A stretch of 64,000 nucleotides of DNA from Alkalicoccobacillus murimartini. GTDB lineage: Bacteria; Bacillota; Bacilli; Bacillales; Bacillaceae_D. A model generated the notes under the pieces. That model made no database searches. It was not told where the DNA came from and saw only the letters and a program-made list of their open reading frames with translations. The position numbers and the translations under genes were made by a program. The stretch covers positions 310,001 to 374,000 of the forward strand of contig NZ_JAUSUA010000002.1 of NCBI RefSeq assembly GCF_030813245.1, read 5' to 3'. Shown here piece by piece: positions 55,086-63,750 of the stretch; within the stretch, counting starts at the first letter, position 1; the number at the start of each line of letters is the position of its first letter.

Positions 55086-56377
55086 TTTGTACCCTCCAGA
55101 AAAAATTCATATATTTTGCTAAATGTTTGCTCGTTACCGAATGCTCCAGCCTTCGTGATGGCATAGGTGCCAGAAAGCGGACCTGTAAATGTTGAAATTG
55201 GAATACCCGTTTCAAATTCATCTATTAGATCAAGCTGACTCACAGAAACTCTTCTGCAGAGCGCTTTAGCTGTATCTCCACCTGTCATTACAATGGCTTG
55301 AAACGAGTGACTTAAAATGAGGTTTTCTCCAACTGCTGCTAATAATGATACGATACGTTTGCTAACGACCGATAAAGAAATATTCTGTTCTTCAGCATAG
55401 GCATAAACCACATCAATCTCATGTCTCTCTGTTCCGGAATAAATGACAGGAATTTTTTGATCTTCGAGAAGAGAGTGGCACGCTTTACTCACACGTTCAA
55501 ACTCACTTGCTCTCACAAATCCATCCTCATTTACAGCTTTTAGTGCGTCAATTTTGATACCAACAGCTCTCTCCTGTTTCAGCAATTGCTGAACTTGTTT
55601 ACGGCTGATATCACTCATACTTCCAACTAAATATAAAACGGGCAGTGTAGGATTTAGTCTCTCTACTTGTGCCTTCACACCGCTACTTTTAATGTCCAAC
55701 GCAGACGAAAGTCCTGCCGACCCTGCAAGTAGTATTTGATCTTGCGAAGTCTGTGCAAAGTGAGCAATGGCTTTGAGTGTCTGTGAACTTGTCGCATCAC
55801 AGATGAATACACAACCATTCTCTGTTTGTTTTTGTTGCTTTAGCCAAGTGGTAATTTTCTCGTGATCCTTAATCCATAGCTCTTCAGGAACTTCTACTAG
55901 CTGTCCTTTAAACTGTCTTCCAATATGATCTGCGACACGTGAGTCTTTAACTGGATCTGCCTCATTAAGTGCAAATTCTGTATCACCAATTGGCGTACCA
56001 TCTACATAAAGAATGCCTTTGTCTACTGTACGTTTATTTTCAGGAAAACTAGGAGTTAACAGCACGTAGTCAGGCTGGTCTGCTTGGATGATTGAATCAA
56101 GTTCAGCACCAACGTTGCCTCTTAAAGTAGAGTCGATCTTTTTAAACAAAATGTCTGGTTGATAGGAAGCCAATACGTCCATAGAAGCTTTTATCGCTTT
56201 TTTGGCATCTTCTTGATTCATGGCTCTACTATCTGTATCGATCACCACAGCCTCAAGAGGTTCATTTGTCGCTTGTTCATTGTTAAGCCAGACAGCGGTT
56301 TTCAGTCCGCTTTTTGCAAGCTGAACACCACTGTCATTAGCTCCTGTTATATCGTCCGCTATGATAGCGACCTTCAT
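55082..56377 (-). CDS. dtnK: DUF1537-family D-threonate kinase (DtnK-like)
   Basis: A 431-residue kinase of the four-carbon acid sugar family. The N-terminal domain has IIADDITGANDSGVQLAKSG (the DDxTG motif) and FKKIDSTLRGNVGAELD; the C-terminal ATP domain has VLYLVGSMSDISRKQV and IVMTGGDTAKALCRRV. ATG 56377 follows AGAGGAG. Its stop overlaps the pdxA2 start by four bases and it starts five bases after the KdgT permease stop, so the three are one operon. D-threonate is the most likely substrate from the pairing with PdxA2; D-erythronate is possible. Confidence 0.83.
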   Translation of the reverse strand: MKVAIIADDITGANDSGVQLAKSGLKTAVWLNNEQATNEPLEAVVIDTDSRAMNQEDAKKAIKASMDVLASYQPDILFKKIDSTLRGNVGAELDSIIQADQPDYVLLTPSFPENKRTVDKGILYVDGTPIGDTEFALNEADPVKDSRVADHIGRQFKGQLVEVPEELWIKDHEKITTWLKQQKQTENGCVFICDATSSQTLKAIAHFAQTSQDQILLAGSAGLSSALDIKSSGVKAQVERLNPTLPVLYLVGSMSDISRKQVQQLLKQERAVGIKIDALKAVNEDGFVRASEFERVSKACHSLLEDQKIPVIYSGTERHEIDVVYAYAEEQNISLSVVSKRIVSLLAAVGENLILSHSFQAIVMTGGDTAKALCRRVSVSQLDLIDEFETGIPISTFTGPLSGTYAITKAGAFGNEQTFSKIYEFFLEGTK

Positions 56378-56382
56378 CAATC

Positions 56383-57372
56383 TCACTCCTCTGAAGTTAC
56401 CAGATCTTGCTTACCATTCTTTTTCTCTAATCGTTTAGCCAAATAGCCAACAAACATAGGAAGAAGGATAGCAGTTGTTACAACACTTGCTGCCACTTGT
56501 ACTGTTGCAAGCTCAACGTTATAAGCAAAAGCTGTACTTGCTGTAGCAATTGCAGCTGGTGTTGCCACTGCATTTCCTGCTGTCGAGCCTTCCGCTGCAC
56601 CAATAAGTGGATTCCACTTAAAGAGTTTAAACGCCCAGTATCCGGTAATTCCTGTTACTAATACAACCAATACTCCTAGCATGATTCCAGGTAGTCCACC
56701 TTCAATGATAGAAGAGAAGCTTATGTTCATCCCTAAAGCAAAAGCAAAGAATGGAATCAGCACATCTGAACCTTTTCCAAGGAAGGTTCTCATGTCATCA
56801 TCTACATTACCAAGAATAAAACCAATTAAGATCGGAAGAAGAACACCAATAAATGCAGTAATTTCAAAGAATCCACCTTGAAGCCCTACAGCTCCAAGAA
56901 CAGATAGCGTTAACATTGTAAATAATGGTCCGTCGTTCATTGCTAGCACTGAATAAGCAGCTTTATCTTCACTTTTTCCATATTGTCCAGCTAAAGCGAC
57001 ATATAATCCGCCGTTAGAGTTGGTCATTGCAGCAATAACTGCAATTGGAGCTAGTCCTAGGAATAAGCCTTCTGCCCCACCGGCAAGTAGAAATACAAGA
57101 GCACCAACCGCTCCCCCAAAAATCCATTTAACCGTTAATAACGTGAATCCCTTACCAAAAGAAACACCAAAGCTTTTAATGTTAATTTGCGAGCCCGCAC
57201 ATAAAAGAAATAGGGCGATTAACGTGGAGGCACCGTTTACAAAAAGTGCTTCCGTAAAATTTCCAATCCTTAAAGCTTGAGGCATTACTGTATTAATAAG
57301 AGCTCCTAGCAATAAGGGAACAACCATCATTCCGCCTGGAATCTTTTCAATTGATTGCTTTAGTCTCATCAT
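56383..57372 (-). CDS. KdgT-family 2-keto-3-deoxygluconate-type permease
   Basis: A 329-residue membrane protein with about 10 helices, matching KdgT length. It begins with the family-typical IEKIPGGMMVVPLLLGALINTVMPQALRIG and has LFLCAGSQINIKSFG, AMTNSNGGLYVALAGQYG, and MNDGPLFTMLTLSVLG in the middle, with a GNAVATPAAIATA stretch near the end. ATG 57372 is chosen; a weak GGAAG site precedes it. It heads the operon with the kinase and PdxA2, so it should import D-threonate or a similar C4 acid by proton symport rather than KDG. Confidence 0.85.
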   Translation of the reverse strand: MMRLKQSIEKIPGGMMVVPLLLGALINTVMPQALRIGNFTEALFVNGASTLIALFLLCAGSQINIKSFGVSFGKGFTLLTVKWIFGGAVGALVFLLAGGAEGLFLGLAPIAVIAAMTNSNGGLYVALAGQYGKSEDKAAYSVLAMNDGPLFTMLTLSVLGAVGLQGGFFEITAFIGVLLPILIGFILGNVDDDMRTFLGKGSDVLIPFFAFALGMNISFSSIIEGGLPGIMLGVLVVLVTGITGYWAFKLFKWNPLIGAAEGSTAGNAVATPAAIATASTAFAYNVELATVQVAASVVTTAILLPMFVGYLAKRLEKKNGKQDLVTSEE

Positions 57373-57424
57373 CTTACCAACTTCCTGTTTTATTTTGCAA
57401 TACATTTGTTTTTAAAAACGTTTG

Positions 57425-57438
57425 TGCACACGTTTACA
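57425..57438. promoter_or_regulatory. Candidate cre site before the KdgT gene
   Basis: On the minus strand TGTAAACGTGTGCA fits the cre consensus at 12 of 14 positions, about 53 bases upstream of the permease start. An overlapping inverted repeat AAACGT/ACGTTT (57416-57435) may instead be the regulator's operator. Confidence 0.4.
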
Positions 57439-57473
57439 CTACTAAATATACTGTTATTTTTAAAAAATACAAT

Positions 57474-57514
57474 AAAAAAACTAAAATAAGTTGCTAAATG
57501 CAACGTTATTTTAG
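57474..57514 (-). terminator. Terminator of the PrpR-like regulator gene
   Basis: CTAAAATAA and TTGC arms pair around TAAAT (57481-57514), beginning inside the last codons of the gene, with seven T residues following on the minus strand. The regulator is thus probably transcribed apart from the permease operon. Confidence 0.7.
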
Positions 57515-59140
57515 TTTCCTCCAAACGGTAGTCCGATTAATATTTAAGCGTTTAGCTGTTTTTGATTGATTAAACCCCTCATCCTCCAACACTTTTTGAA
57601 TAATTTCAGTTTCCATCTCATCGAGTGTTTTTGTAAGGTCCAAATGAATATACCCTTCTTTTTCTTGCGCATTGTCTGAAACATGCAAAGAAATGTGCGA
57701 AGAGTCCGAGCACTCAATTTCACGAAAGATCAAGTCTCTAAATGAAACAAGAGAGTAATGATGAAAATGTTCCTTTAATTCAGATGTGCTATTTTTGATT
57801 CCGATCACTTGTTTCCCATAGAGACTATTAGATTTTGAGATAAAAGTACGAATAAAACTCATGTCCTTTTCCATCCGTCTTGAAAGAGATGGTAACTCCA
57901 ACACTTTTCCTTCAAAATAATGCAGGACCGCTCTCGTTTTACAGAAAAAGACGACTGAGCTCACATAGCTTTTGGCTCGCGTCACTATCTCTCGTTGTTT
58001 CGCTTGCGATAAGTGATCCAGATTCAAAAGAAATAATGGCATTTGTGTGCTAAATAGTAAATCTAGATCGTTTTGTTTACTTACGTCACATTCAACGGTC
58101 CAACGATTAGCTAAGATGGACTCGGCAATACAGCGCTCTCCAGACCCCTCTTCTGAAACAATCAACATTGGACCTTCCTGTTCCACTATCTCATTAAACT
58201 GATTCTCCATTACTGAATCTACTCCTAAAACGAGCGGCAATGATAACCCATCTGTTAGGAACCAGTTGCAAAAACCAGGAATAATACTTTCTATTGAACG
58301 AATATAGACAATAGTATGATTGGACGTCCCTTTCAAAGGCTGTATATGAAATTGATAGGGTTTTCCATTACTATGTAGAATGTGTTTGACTTCCTGATTG
58401 TATTCATTACCCTTTTGCTCATACGACCTAAGCATTTCTTCTAGCTGCTCTTCTCTCTCAAGCTTTTTTAAAGCATCATTTTTAAAGAGAATCCGTTTAT
58501 CTTTGACAAGTAAAAATGGATCAGCAATTTCTTGAGCAAGAACTTTATATAAATGAATATCTTCTACATGAAAATCATGCACATGACGAATGGTTTCAGC
58601 TTGCTCAAATGCTTGCTTTACGGATTCTTCACCTGAGGTAATAAGAATTCCTTCTACACCATGTCTTTGAGCAATTTGATTCGTTACAGTATCACCAATA
58701 ATCACGCGACGCCCTAATTCTTTAGCTCGAATGACCGCTGGCTCTGCTTCATTTTCAGAGTTTATGATCGTTATAGGAACCTCAATTCCAAGGAGTTGAG
58801 AAATTTCATTAAAGTCACTTGAGATGTTCGCAAATGCAATAATCTCTGCTCCATCCTTTTCATCCTGGATGAGCAATAGTGTTCTAAGGATGTCATAACC
58901 TGATATTGGAATTTCCACTACCTGTTTGCTTGTATGAGCTCTTATGACATTAGCCGTACCTCCACGACTAATATATAAGTCCGTTTTCCCATCTACTTTA
59001 TCAATGATTGGAATAGCTTCTTTTAAATCAGCTAGATATAACTCATACTTCAACTGTTTTCTCTGTTGTATGACTCGTTTGACTGTTTTTTGAAGTCCCT
59101 CATAAGGGGCAATAACCGTAATATGCATAGATTTCATCAT
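57506..59140 (-). CDS. PrpR-like regulator with degenerate AAA+ domain
   Basis: A 544-residue protein. Residues about 1-180 form a PrpR_N sensory domain (ITVIAPYEGLQKTVKRV, YISRGGTANVIRAH), followed by a PAS-like region (about 190-285). Residues about 300-440 resemble a sigma-54 activator AAA+ domain, but the P-loop reads SEEGSGERCIAES (329-341) without the GKE/GKT Lys, and the GAFTGA loop is absent. LPSLSRRMEKDM near 417 preserves the sensor II-side region. A Fis-type HTH (522-543, NQSKTAKRLNINRTTVWRKL) ends the protein. Such a protein is unlikely to activate sigma-54 and may act as a conventional regulator of the KdgT/DtnK/PdxA2 operon next to it. Confidence 0.82.
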   Translation of the reverse strand: MMKSMHITVIAPYEGLQKTVKRVIQQRKQLKYELYLADLKEAIPIIDKVDGKTDLYISRGGTANVIRAHTSKQVVEIPISGYDILRTLLLIQDEKDGAEIIAFANISSDFNEISQLLGIEVPITIINSENEAEPAVIRAKELGRRVIIGDTVTNQIAQRHGVEGILITSGEESVKQAFEQAETIRHVHDFHVEDIHLYKVLAQEIADPFLLVKDKRILFKNDALKKLEREEQLEEMLRSYEQKGNEYNQEVKHILHSNGKPYQFHIQPLKGTSNHTIVYIRSIESIIPGFCNWFLTDGLSLPLVLGVDSVMENQFNEIVEQEGPMLIVSEEGSGERCIAESILANRWTVECDVSKQNDLDLLFSTQMPLFLLNLDHLSQAKQREIVTRAKSYVSSVVFFCKTRAVLHYFEGKVLELPSLSRRMEKDMSFIRTFISKSNSLYGKQVIGIKNSTSELKEHFHHYSLVSFRDLIFREIECSDSSHISLHVSDNAQEKEGYIHLDLTKTLDEMETEIIQKVLEDEGFNQSKTAKRLNINRTTVWRKLK

Positions 59141-59298
59141 TCATCAGCTCCCACTGTTCATAGTATAACGAATCTCTAAATAAAGGGTAAGATCCTACTC
59201 TTTTGTTAATCGCTCTCATTACTTTTAATATGCAATTGTATATGATTGACTTCTCTTGTATTGTTAATAGGATACCACTTTAAAGGGCGTGTATTTTT

Positions 59299-60150
59299 AT
59301 GGATAAGGAACCACTGACCTTACTAAAAGATTCCGTTTTGGCATTACCTGATTCACAAAGGAAAGTAGCAAACTATATCATTAATCATCCGACTGACGTA
59401 GCGTTTATGACAGTTGATCAACTATCATCTAATGTAGGGACAAGTACAACGACTGTGATGAGATTAATGGCAAACATCGGTTATTCCGGATATTCTGAAT
59501 TCCAGAAGAACCACCAGCAAATGTTACGAGAGCAAGCTTCTCCTCAAACAAGACTTGAAGCTAATCTCAAATCACATAATCAAAGTCAAAGCTGGACTCA
59601 TTATATGGAACGTCAACTAGAGTCCATTCAACAAACAGCAACGCTCAACACTGAAGCGATGTTAAATCAAGCGATTGAATTTATTGTTTCTTCAAACCAC
59701 ATTTATACAACTAGCGTTCGAAGTGGTTTGCCTGTTGCTCAATATTTAGTACATAATTTAAATCGTTTAGTAGGCAATGCCAAGTTCAATTTAGCCGATT
59801 CAAGTGACTGGGTAGATGATGCTGTAGGGATGACTAAGGATGACCTATTAATTGTGGTCAGCTATTCGAGATATGGAAAGCGCATTATTGATTATGCAAG
59901 AGTGGCTAAGGAACAAGAAGCTAAAGTAATTGCTATCACAGACAGCTATTCTTCTCCAGTCGTACCTTACGCAGACCTTGTCCTACCGTGTCATTCATTA
60001 GGTATTGCTTCACATAATACGATTGTCCCAACTATGTTTATGGTTGACTATCTAATAAGCGCGATCGCTCTAAATTACCCTAACCTTACCAAGGATCGAC
60101 TTAAAGATGTTAACTCTATTTTACTAAGTATGAATTATCATAAAGAATGA
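59299..60150 (+). CDS. MurR/RpiR-family regulator of the RraA/TRAP region
   Basis: A 283-residue regulator with an N-terminal HTH_6 domain (about 1-77, FMTVDQLSSNVGTSTTTVMRLMANIGY) and a SIS domain (about 115-250) in which AIEFIVSSNHIYTTSVRSGLPVAQ and VSYSRYGKRIIDYARVAKEQEAKVIAITDS are seen. AAAGGGCG precedes the ATG. A 150-base gap with a palindrome GTAATAAATATTAC leads to the DUF1932-type dehydrogenase. A near-identical palindrome precedes the TRAP operon, so this protein probably regulates both units in response to a phosphorylated or carboxylate intermediate. Confidence 0.88.
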   Translation: MDKEPLTLLKDSVLALPDSQRKVANYIINHPTDVAFMTVDQLSSNVGTSTTTVMRLMANIGYSGYSEFQKNHQQMLREQASPQTRLEANLKSHNQSQSWTHYMERQLESIQQTATLNTEAMLNQAIEFIVSSNHIYTTSVRSGLPVAQYLVHNLNRLVGNAKFNLADSSDWVDDAVGMTKDDLLIVVSYSRYGKRIIDYARVAKEQEAKVIAITDSYSSPVVPYADLVLPCHSLGIASHNTIVPTMFMVDYLISAIALNYPNLTKDRLKDVNSILLSMNYHKE

Positions 60151-60198
60151 GCCGCACTGTAGCGGCTTCTTTCTTTGATCTTTATTTCCACAATCAAA

Positions 60199-60259
60199 AG
60201 AAAGCGTTTACTTCTTCTACCCACAAATGTAAAATGATCATATAGTAATAAATATTACT
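60199..60259. promoter_or_regulatory. cre-like site and RpiR palindrome before the dehydrogenase
   Basis: AGAAAGCGTTTACT (60199-60212) matches the CcpA cre consensus at 12 of 14 positions. AGTAATAAATATTACT (60244-60259), 42-57 bases before the start, is a palindrome whose core GTAATAAATATTAC differs at only one base from the site at 63567-63580 near the TRAP operon. Confidence 0.6.
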
Positions 60260-60300
60260 TTTTATAAAATAGAGGTAATTTATAATACGGAGGGATTTTC

Positions 60301-61176
60301 ATGAGAATTGGATTTATTGGATATGGAGAAGCTGCCTATGAGTTATCTTCTGGTTTAGTAGAAGAAGGAGCTCAACATCTAACTGCCTTCGATGTGATGC
60401 AAACACATGAGAAATACGGTCAACAAATTAAAGAACGAGCAAAAAAAGCCGGGGTCAACCTACAGGAAAGTATGAAAGATGTTGTTAGTGGTGCTGATGT
60501 AGTCTTTGTGGCGGTCCCTGCAAACGTGAACTTAAAAGCAAGCAAAGAACTCGCTCCTCTTTTCTCTAAAAATACTTTATATGTGGATGTCTCTGCTTCA
60601 TCACCAACAATTAAAGAAGAGATCCAACAAACGCTTGATCAAGCAGGGATCTTATATGTGGATGTAGCTTTGCTTGGACCTCTTCCTGTATTTAAGCATA
60701 AGGTTTCCATATCTGCTAGTGGAAGTGGCGTTCACCAATTAATCGAAAAAATGAAACCCTATCACATGAACATTACCGCAGTCAGTGATCGAGCCGGTGA
60801 AGCTTCAGCCGTAAAGCTCATTCGCAGTATTTTCATGAAAGGAATCGTTGGTCTTCATCTCGAAACCTTACAAGCTGCGAATAACTGGAACGTCTCAGAA
60901 GAAGTTTTACACTCAATAAGTGAAACAATGGACAGTCATTCGTTTCTCGACACCATGAATCGATTAGTGACCGGTAGCTCCATTCATGCACAACGTCGTG
61001 CATTTGAATTAGGTAGTTCAATCGAGATGCTACAGGATGCTAAATTAAATGCAGAAATGTCGATAGCTGCTAAACACAAACTAGAAGAGCTCGCAGACTT
61101 GAACATAAAGGAATTGTTTCATGGTTCGAAACCAGAATCCTGGGAAGAAGTCATCCGTGCCTACTCAAATAAATAA
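60301..61176 (+). CDS. DUF1932-type NAD(P)-binding oxidoreductase
   Basis: A 291-residue protein of the 6-phosphogluconate-dehydrogenase-like superfamily. It starts IGFIGYGEAAYELSSGLVEEG, a Rossmann fold with a GxGxxA-type dinucleotide motif, and includes ADVVFVAVPANVNLKA, VDVSASSPTIKEE, VDVALLGPLPVFKHKVSISASG (with the family's conserved loop) and a C-terminal helical DUF1932 domain. ACGGAGGG lies before the ATG. It follows an RpiR regulator and is convergent with an RraA-TRAP operon. A role in sugar-acid oxidation fits; the substrate is not identifiable. Confidence 0.82.
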   Translation: MRIGFIGYGEAAYELSSGLVEEGAQHLTAFDVMQTHEKYGQQIKERAKKAGVNLQESMKDVVSGADVVFVAVPANVNLKASKELAPLFSKNTLYVDVSASSPTIKEEIQQTLDQAGILYVDVALLGPLPVFKHKVSISASGSGVHQLIEKMKPYHMNITAVSDRAGEASAVKLIRSIFMKGIVGLHLETLQAANNWNVSEEVLHSISETMDSHSFLDTMNRLVTGSSIHAQRRAFELGSSIEMLQDAKLNAEMSIAAKHKLEELADLNIKELFHGSKPESWEEVIRAYSNK

Positions 61177-61185
61177 TCATATCAC

Positions 61186-61225
61186 TCAAAAAACGGAATG
61201 AACCAAAAGGTTCATTCCGTTTTTT
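61186..61225. terminator. Bidirectional terminator
   Basis: A 17-bp perfect stem (61188-61204 with 61209-61225, core ACGGAATGAACC) has A-runs on the left and six T residues on the right, separating convergent transcription units. Confidence 0.9.
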
Positions 61226-61259
61226 AGATGTCTATCGAATCACTGTTTAAAGACTTTGA

Positions 61260-61901
61260 TTATTTTAACCACTTAGGTCGTGTGCGGCCTTTTTTTATCT
61301 CATCTATTCGATCTTGTTCATATAATTCCTTCTTTTCCGCACGAGTTAATGCATCTTCAACCTGATCTCTTGGTATCACAATCACGCCATCTGCGTCTCC
61401 CATAATAAAATCACCAGGCCTCACCTTTTGACCACCACATGAAATCTCGCTATTTATAGTCCCCGGTCCGTCCTTCGTTGGCCCTGCTGGAATATAACCT
61501 CTACTGAAAATCGGAAAAGATGATCGGCTTAATGCACTAGCATCTCGAACTAGTCCATCAATAACAAACCCTTCAAAACCTATCACAATGGAGGCCTCCA
61601 TCATGAGTTCGCCAATGATTGCTCGCTGTTCGTAGCCATGGGCATTTACTACAAGTACATACCCTTTCTTAGCTTGGTGCATGGCATAATGAACAGCTAA
61701 GTTGTCTCCTTGCGCTGTTTCTACAGTCAGCGCAGATCCTATCATTCGATGTGTTAGAACAGCAGGTTTAATCTTATAATCCATTTCAGGGGCATGCTCC
61801 AAGATATCACTTAACAACGTAGTACTTAATGCCTCTGCACGCTTCACCCACTCCTGGGGCAATAGCTCCGGTAAGGGGTGGCTCTTTATATTTTCATTCA
61901 T
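61260..61901 (-). CDS. RraA-family protein (HMG/CHA aldolase or related)
   Basis: A 213-residue protein of the RraA-like fold. Characteristic are GSALTVETAQGDNLAVHYAMHQA, VLVVNAHGYEQRAIIGELMMEAS with Gly-Glu, and GFVIDGLVRDASAL, the conserved DGxxRD active-site motif, followed by GDFIMGDADGVIVIPRD. Members are class II-like 4-hydroxy-4-methyl-2-oxoglutarate or oxaloacetate aldolases/decarboxylases. Bacillus lacks RNase E, so the RNase E inhibitor role is improbable. The start overlaps the preceding small gene by four bases (ATGA). With the TRAP genes it probably cleaves a hydroxy-oxo acid formed from the imported substrate. Confidence 0.85.
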   Translation of the reverse strand: MNENIKSHPLPELLPQEWVKRAEALSTTLLSDILEHAPEMDYKIKPAVLTHRMIGSALTVETAQGDNLAVHYAMHQAKKGYVLVVNAHGYEQRAIIGELMMEASIVIGFEGFVIDGLVRDASALSRSSFPIFSRGYIPAGPTKDGPGTINSEISCGGQKVRPGDFIMGDADGVIVIPRDQVEDALTRAEKKELYEQDRIDEIKKGRTRPKWLK

Positions 61902-62143
61902 TTTGAATCTTCCTTTCCACTATCAGTTGTTGGTGGTTTCTTAAAGTAATATAGTAAGTACCCGCTTAACCCTGCAATAGCGGTTAGTCCATAAACAAAT
62001 TCTGCTAGATTCTCATTTAAGGCAATCATCCAAGAGCCTTGTAGGGCTAGTAATGAAACAAGCTGTCCTAGTACTAAAACGGATCCAAACACAGTGAATA
62101 AAATGACCGATATGATAAATATTGCAAAGATTAACTTTCTCAT
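61898..62143 (-). CDS. Small two-helix membrane protein of the TRAP operon
   Basis: An 81-residue protein with two hydrophobic segments (about 3-33 and 47-67) and a charged tail. AGGAGG precedes the ATG. It lies nine bases after the TRAP large subunit stop and overlaps the RraA start by four bases. The normal partner of a TRAP large subunit is a four-helix small subunit of about 160-190 residues; this gene occupies its place but is half the size. It may be a reduced small subunit or an accessory peptide. I do not recognise the family. Confidence 0.75.
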   Translation of the reverse strand: MRKLIFAIFIISVILFTVFGSVLVLGQLVSLLALQGSWMIALNENLAEFVYGLTAIAGLSGYLLYYFKKPPTTDSGKEDSK

Positions 62144-62152
62144 AGTAGCCTC

Positions 62153-63502
62153 CTAAATTGGTATTGGCAAAATCCCCATGCCTATCAACCAGCTTATAAT
62201 CATCAATGGAATGGTGTAATACAGCAATAATGGAACGTACGTTTTTTCTGGACCAACCTTTGCCATACCCGTTGCCACATAAATTGGACCCGATGTAGGC
62301 GTGCTTCCTTCTGTTGCTCCAAACATCATAATGGTTACAACAGCTAATAACGGATCTACACCGACTGCCGTTAACGCACCAAATGTAGCCAAACCAATTG
62401 TAGCGACTGTTGCCGTTGTAGCTAACGGAGTGGCAACAAGCGTAATAATAATACCTACGAGGGCAATCATCAGCCATTTCGGAAGATCAAATGCAGTCAT
62501 CAAGGCTTGTAATTCCTCTGTTAAACCAAGTTCATTTAAAACGGCACTAGTTGCAAATGTAAAGATTAAGACAGGACCAATAACAAAATAACTTGGCGCT
62601 GTTTTTTCAAAAAAGTCCTTCCAGCCAATTTTGGATTTTGGAAGATGGTTTCTTCCAACAAGTAATGTGAACAGAATCATAAAGACCGGTACCCAGACGA
62701 TGAAGGAAATAGAGTCCATTGCTTCGGCCCCAACACTCTCAATAGAATTAAACCATGTAGCAAGCGGACCAAAATTTATAAGAATAGGAATCACAATACC
62801 TAAGAAGATAATTAACGAATGCCATCCTTCTTTGAAGGTTTTTGAAAAAGGTAAGATAAATTCCGCTGGTACAGGTTGAATCTTATATCGCTTAGTCATT
62901 AAGAACACAACAATAATGCGATGTAATAGGGCATATGCCCCTGCTACATATAAAGCAAGAAACAAATTATTAAAATCAACAGTTGCTGCTACGGGTGCAA
63001 ACCCAAGCATGATGAACATGGTGGAGTTAGGTGGGATAATACTTCCAAAGCCAGAGTTCCCAGCAACAATTGAGGAAGCATGTTCCTTCTTCCAACCCGA
63101 TTTCTCCATCCACGGGATTGTGATGGCACCAGTTGTAGCTGCGATCCCAGAGCCAGACCCTGCAACTAAAGCAAATAATCCAGAACCAATCGTATTAACA
63201 TAAGCTGCTCCACCAGGAAGCCTACCAATTAATGAATTTAGAATTTGAATGATTCTACCTATTAATCCTGTGTAATTAATAAGCTGCGCCATAAAAATAA
63301 ATGCCAAAGATGCGAAAACAACCGAATGAGTAAGCCCTTTCATTAAACTAGGTAAAAATAATTCCACCGCCCGCGTCCCTGAAAAAGCAAGTGTAATTAA
63401 GAAACCAATAATCATCGCTTCCGAGATATTACGCTTTGTGAATATGGCCCAAATAAGAATAACAATGATAAATACAATTAAAGCCCATACCGAAATGCCC
63501 AT
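62153..63502 (-). CDS. TRAP-type large permease subunit (DctM-like)
   Basis: A 449-residue membrane protein with about 11-12 helices. DctM-type features include LPGGAAYVNTIGSGLFALVAGSGSGIAATTGAITIPWM near residue 95, SIIPPNSTMFIMLGFAP around 155, and the C-terminal GATEGSTPTSGPIYVATGMA loop. GAGGGGGAG precedes the ATG. No substrate-binding protein (DctP) gene is in the window, and the small subunit slot is filled by an 81-residue protein. It would import a carboxylate or sugar acid; the specificity depends on the missing receptor. A palindrome shared with the dehydrogenase promoter lies about 70 bases upstream. Confidence 0.85.
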   Translation of the reverse strand: MGISVWALIVFIIVILIWAIFTKRNISEAMIIGFLITLAFSGTRAVELFLPSLMKGLTHSVVFASLAFIFMAQLINYTGLIGRIIQILNSLIGRLPGGAAYVNTIGSGLFALVAGSGSGIAATTGAITIPWMEKSGWKKEHASSIVAGNSGFGSIIPPNSTMFIMLGFAPVAATVDFNNLFLALYVAGAYALLHRIIVVFLMTKRYKIQPVPAEFILPFSKTFKEGWHSLIIFLGIVIPILINFGPLATWFNSIESVGAEAMDSISFIVWVPVFMILFTLLVGRNHLPKSKIGWKDFFEKTAPSYFVIGPVLIFTFATSAVLNELGLTEELQALMTAFDLPKWLMIALVGIIITLVATPLATTATVATIGLATFGALTAVGVDPLLAVVTIMMFGATEGSTPTSGPIYVATGMAKVGPEKTYVPLLLYYTIPLMIISWLIGMGILPIPI

Positions 63503-63543
63503 GCTGCTCCCCCTCTTGATCGTCTGACTTTCTTCAGGTATTT

Positions 63544-63581
63544 TTATTACACATATAAAACTAAATGTAATAAAAATTACT
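63544..63581. promoter_or_regulatory. RpiR-type operator before the TRAP operon
   Basis: TGTAATAAAAATTACT (63566-63581) has the core GTAATAAAAATTAC, one base different from the core at 60245-60258. A wider inverted repeat, TTATTACA (63544-63551) with TGTAATAA (63566-63573), overlaps it. It lies 42-79 bases upstream of the TRAP start. From 63582 to 63750 I see no gene or other feature. Confidence 0.6.
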
Positions 63582-63750
63582 TAATATGCAGTCTATCATT
63601 CTTTTTGACATATGTAAACGCATTCATTATTATATTTTTGTTCAGTTTTTTCAATGCATCGTCAAAAGGTAAGGTGCGCTGACTTTTCAGAGTTAGCTAG
63701 TGAAGAGCTAATGAAAACATCGACGTAAGTAAGAACGACCGGTTTAACCT

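Noticed and set aside
61260-61901. The RraA-like protein as an RNase E inhibitor
   Set aside because: Bacillaceae have no RNase E; the DGxxRD motif and the operon with a TRAP permease fit a metabolic aldolase better.
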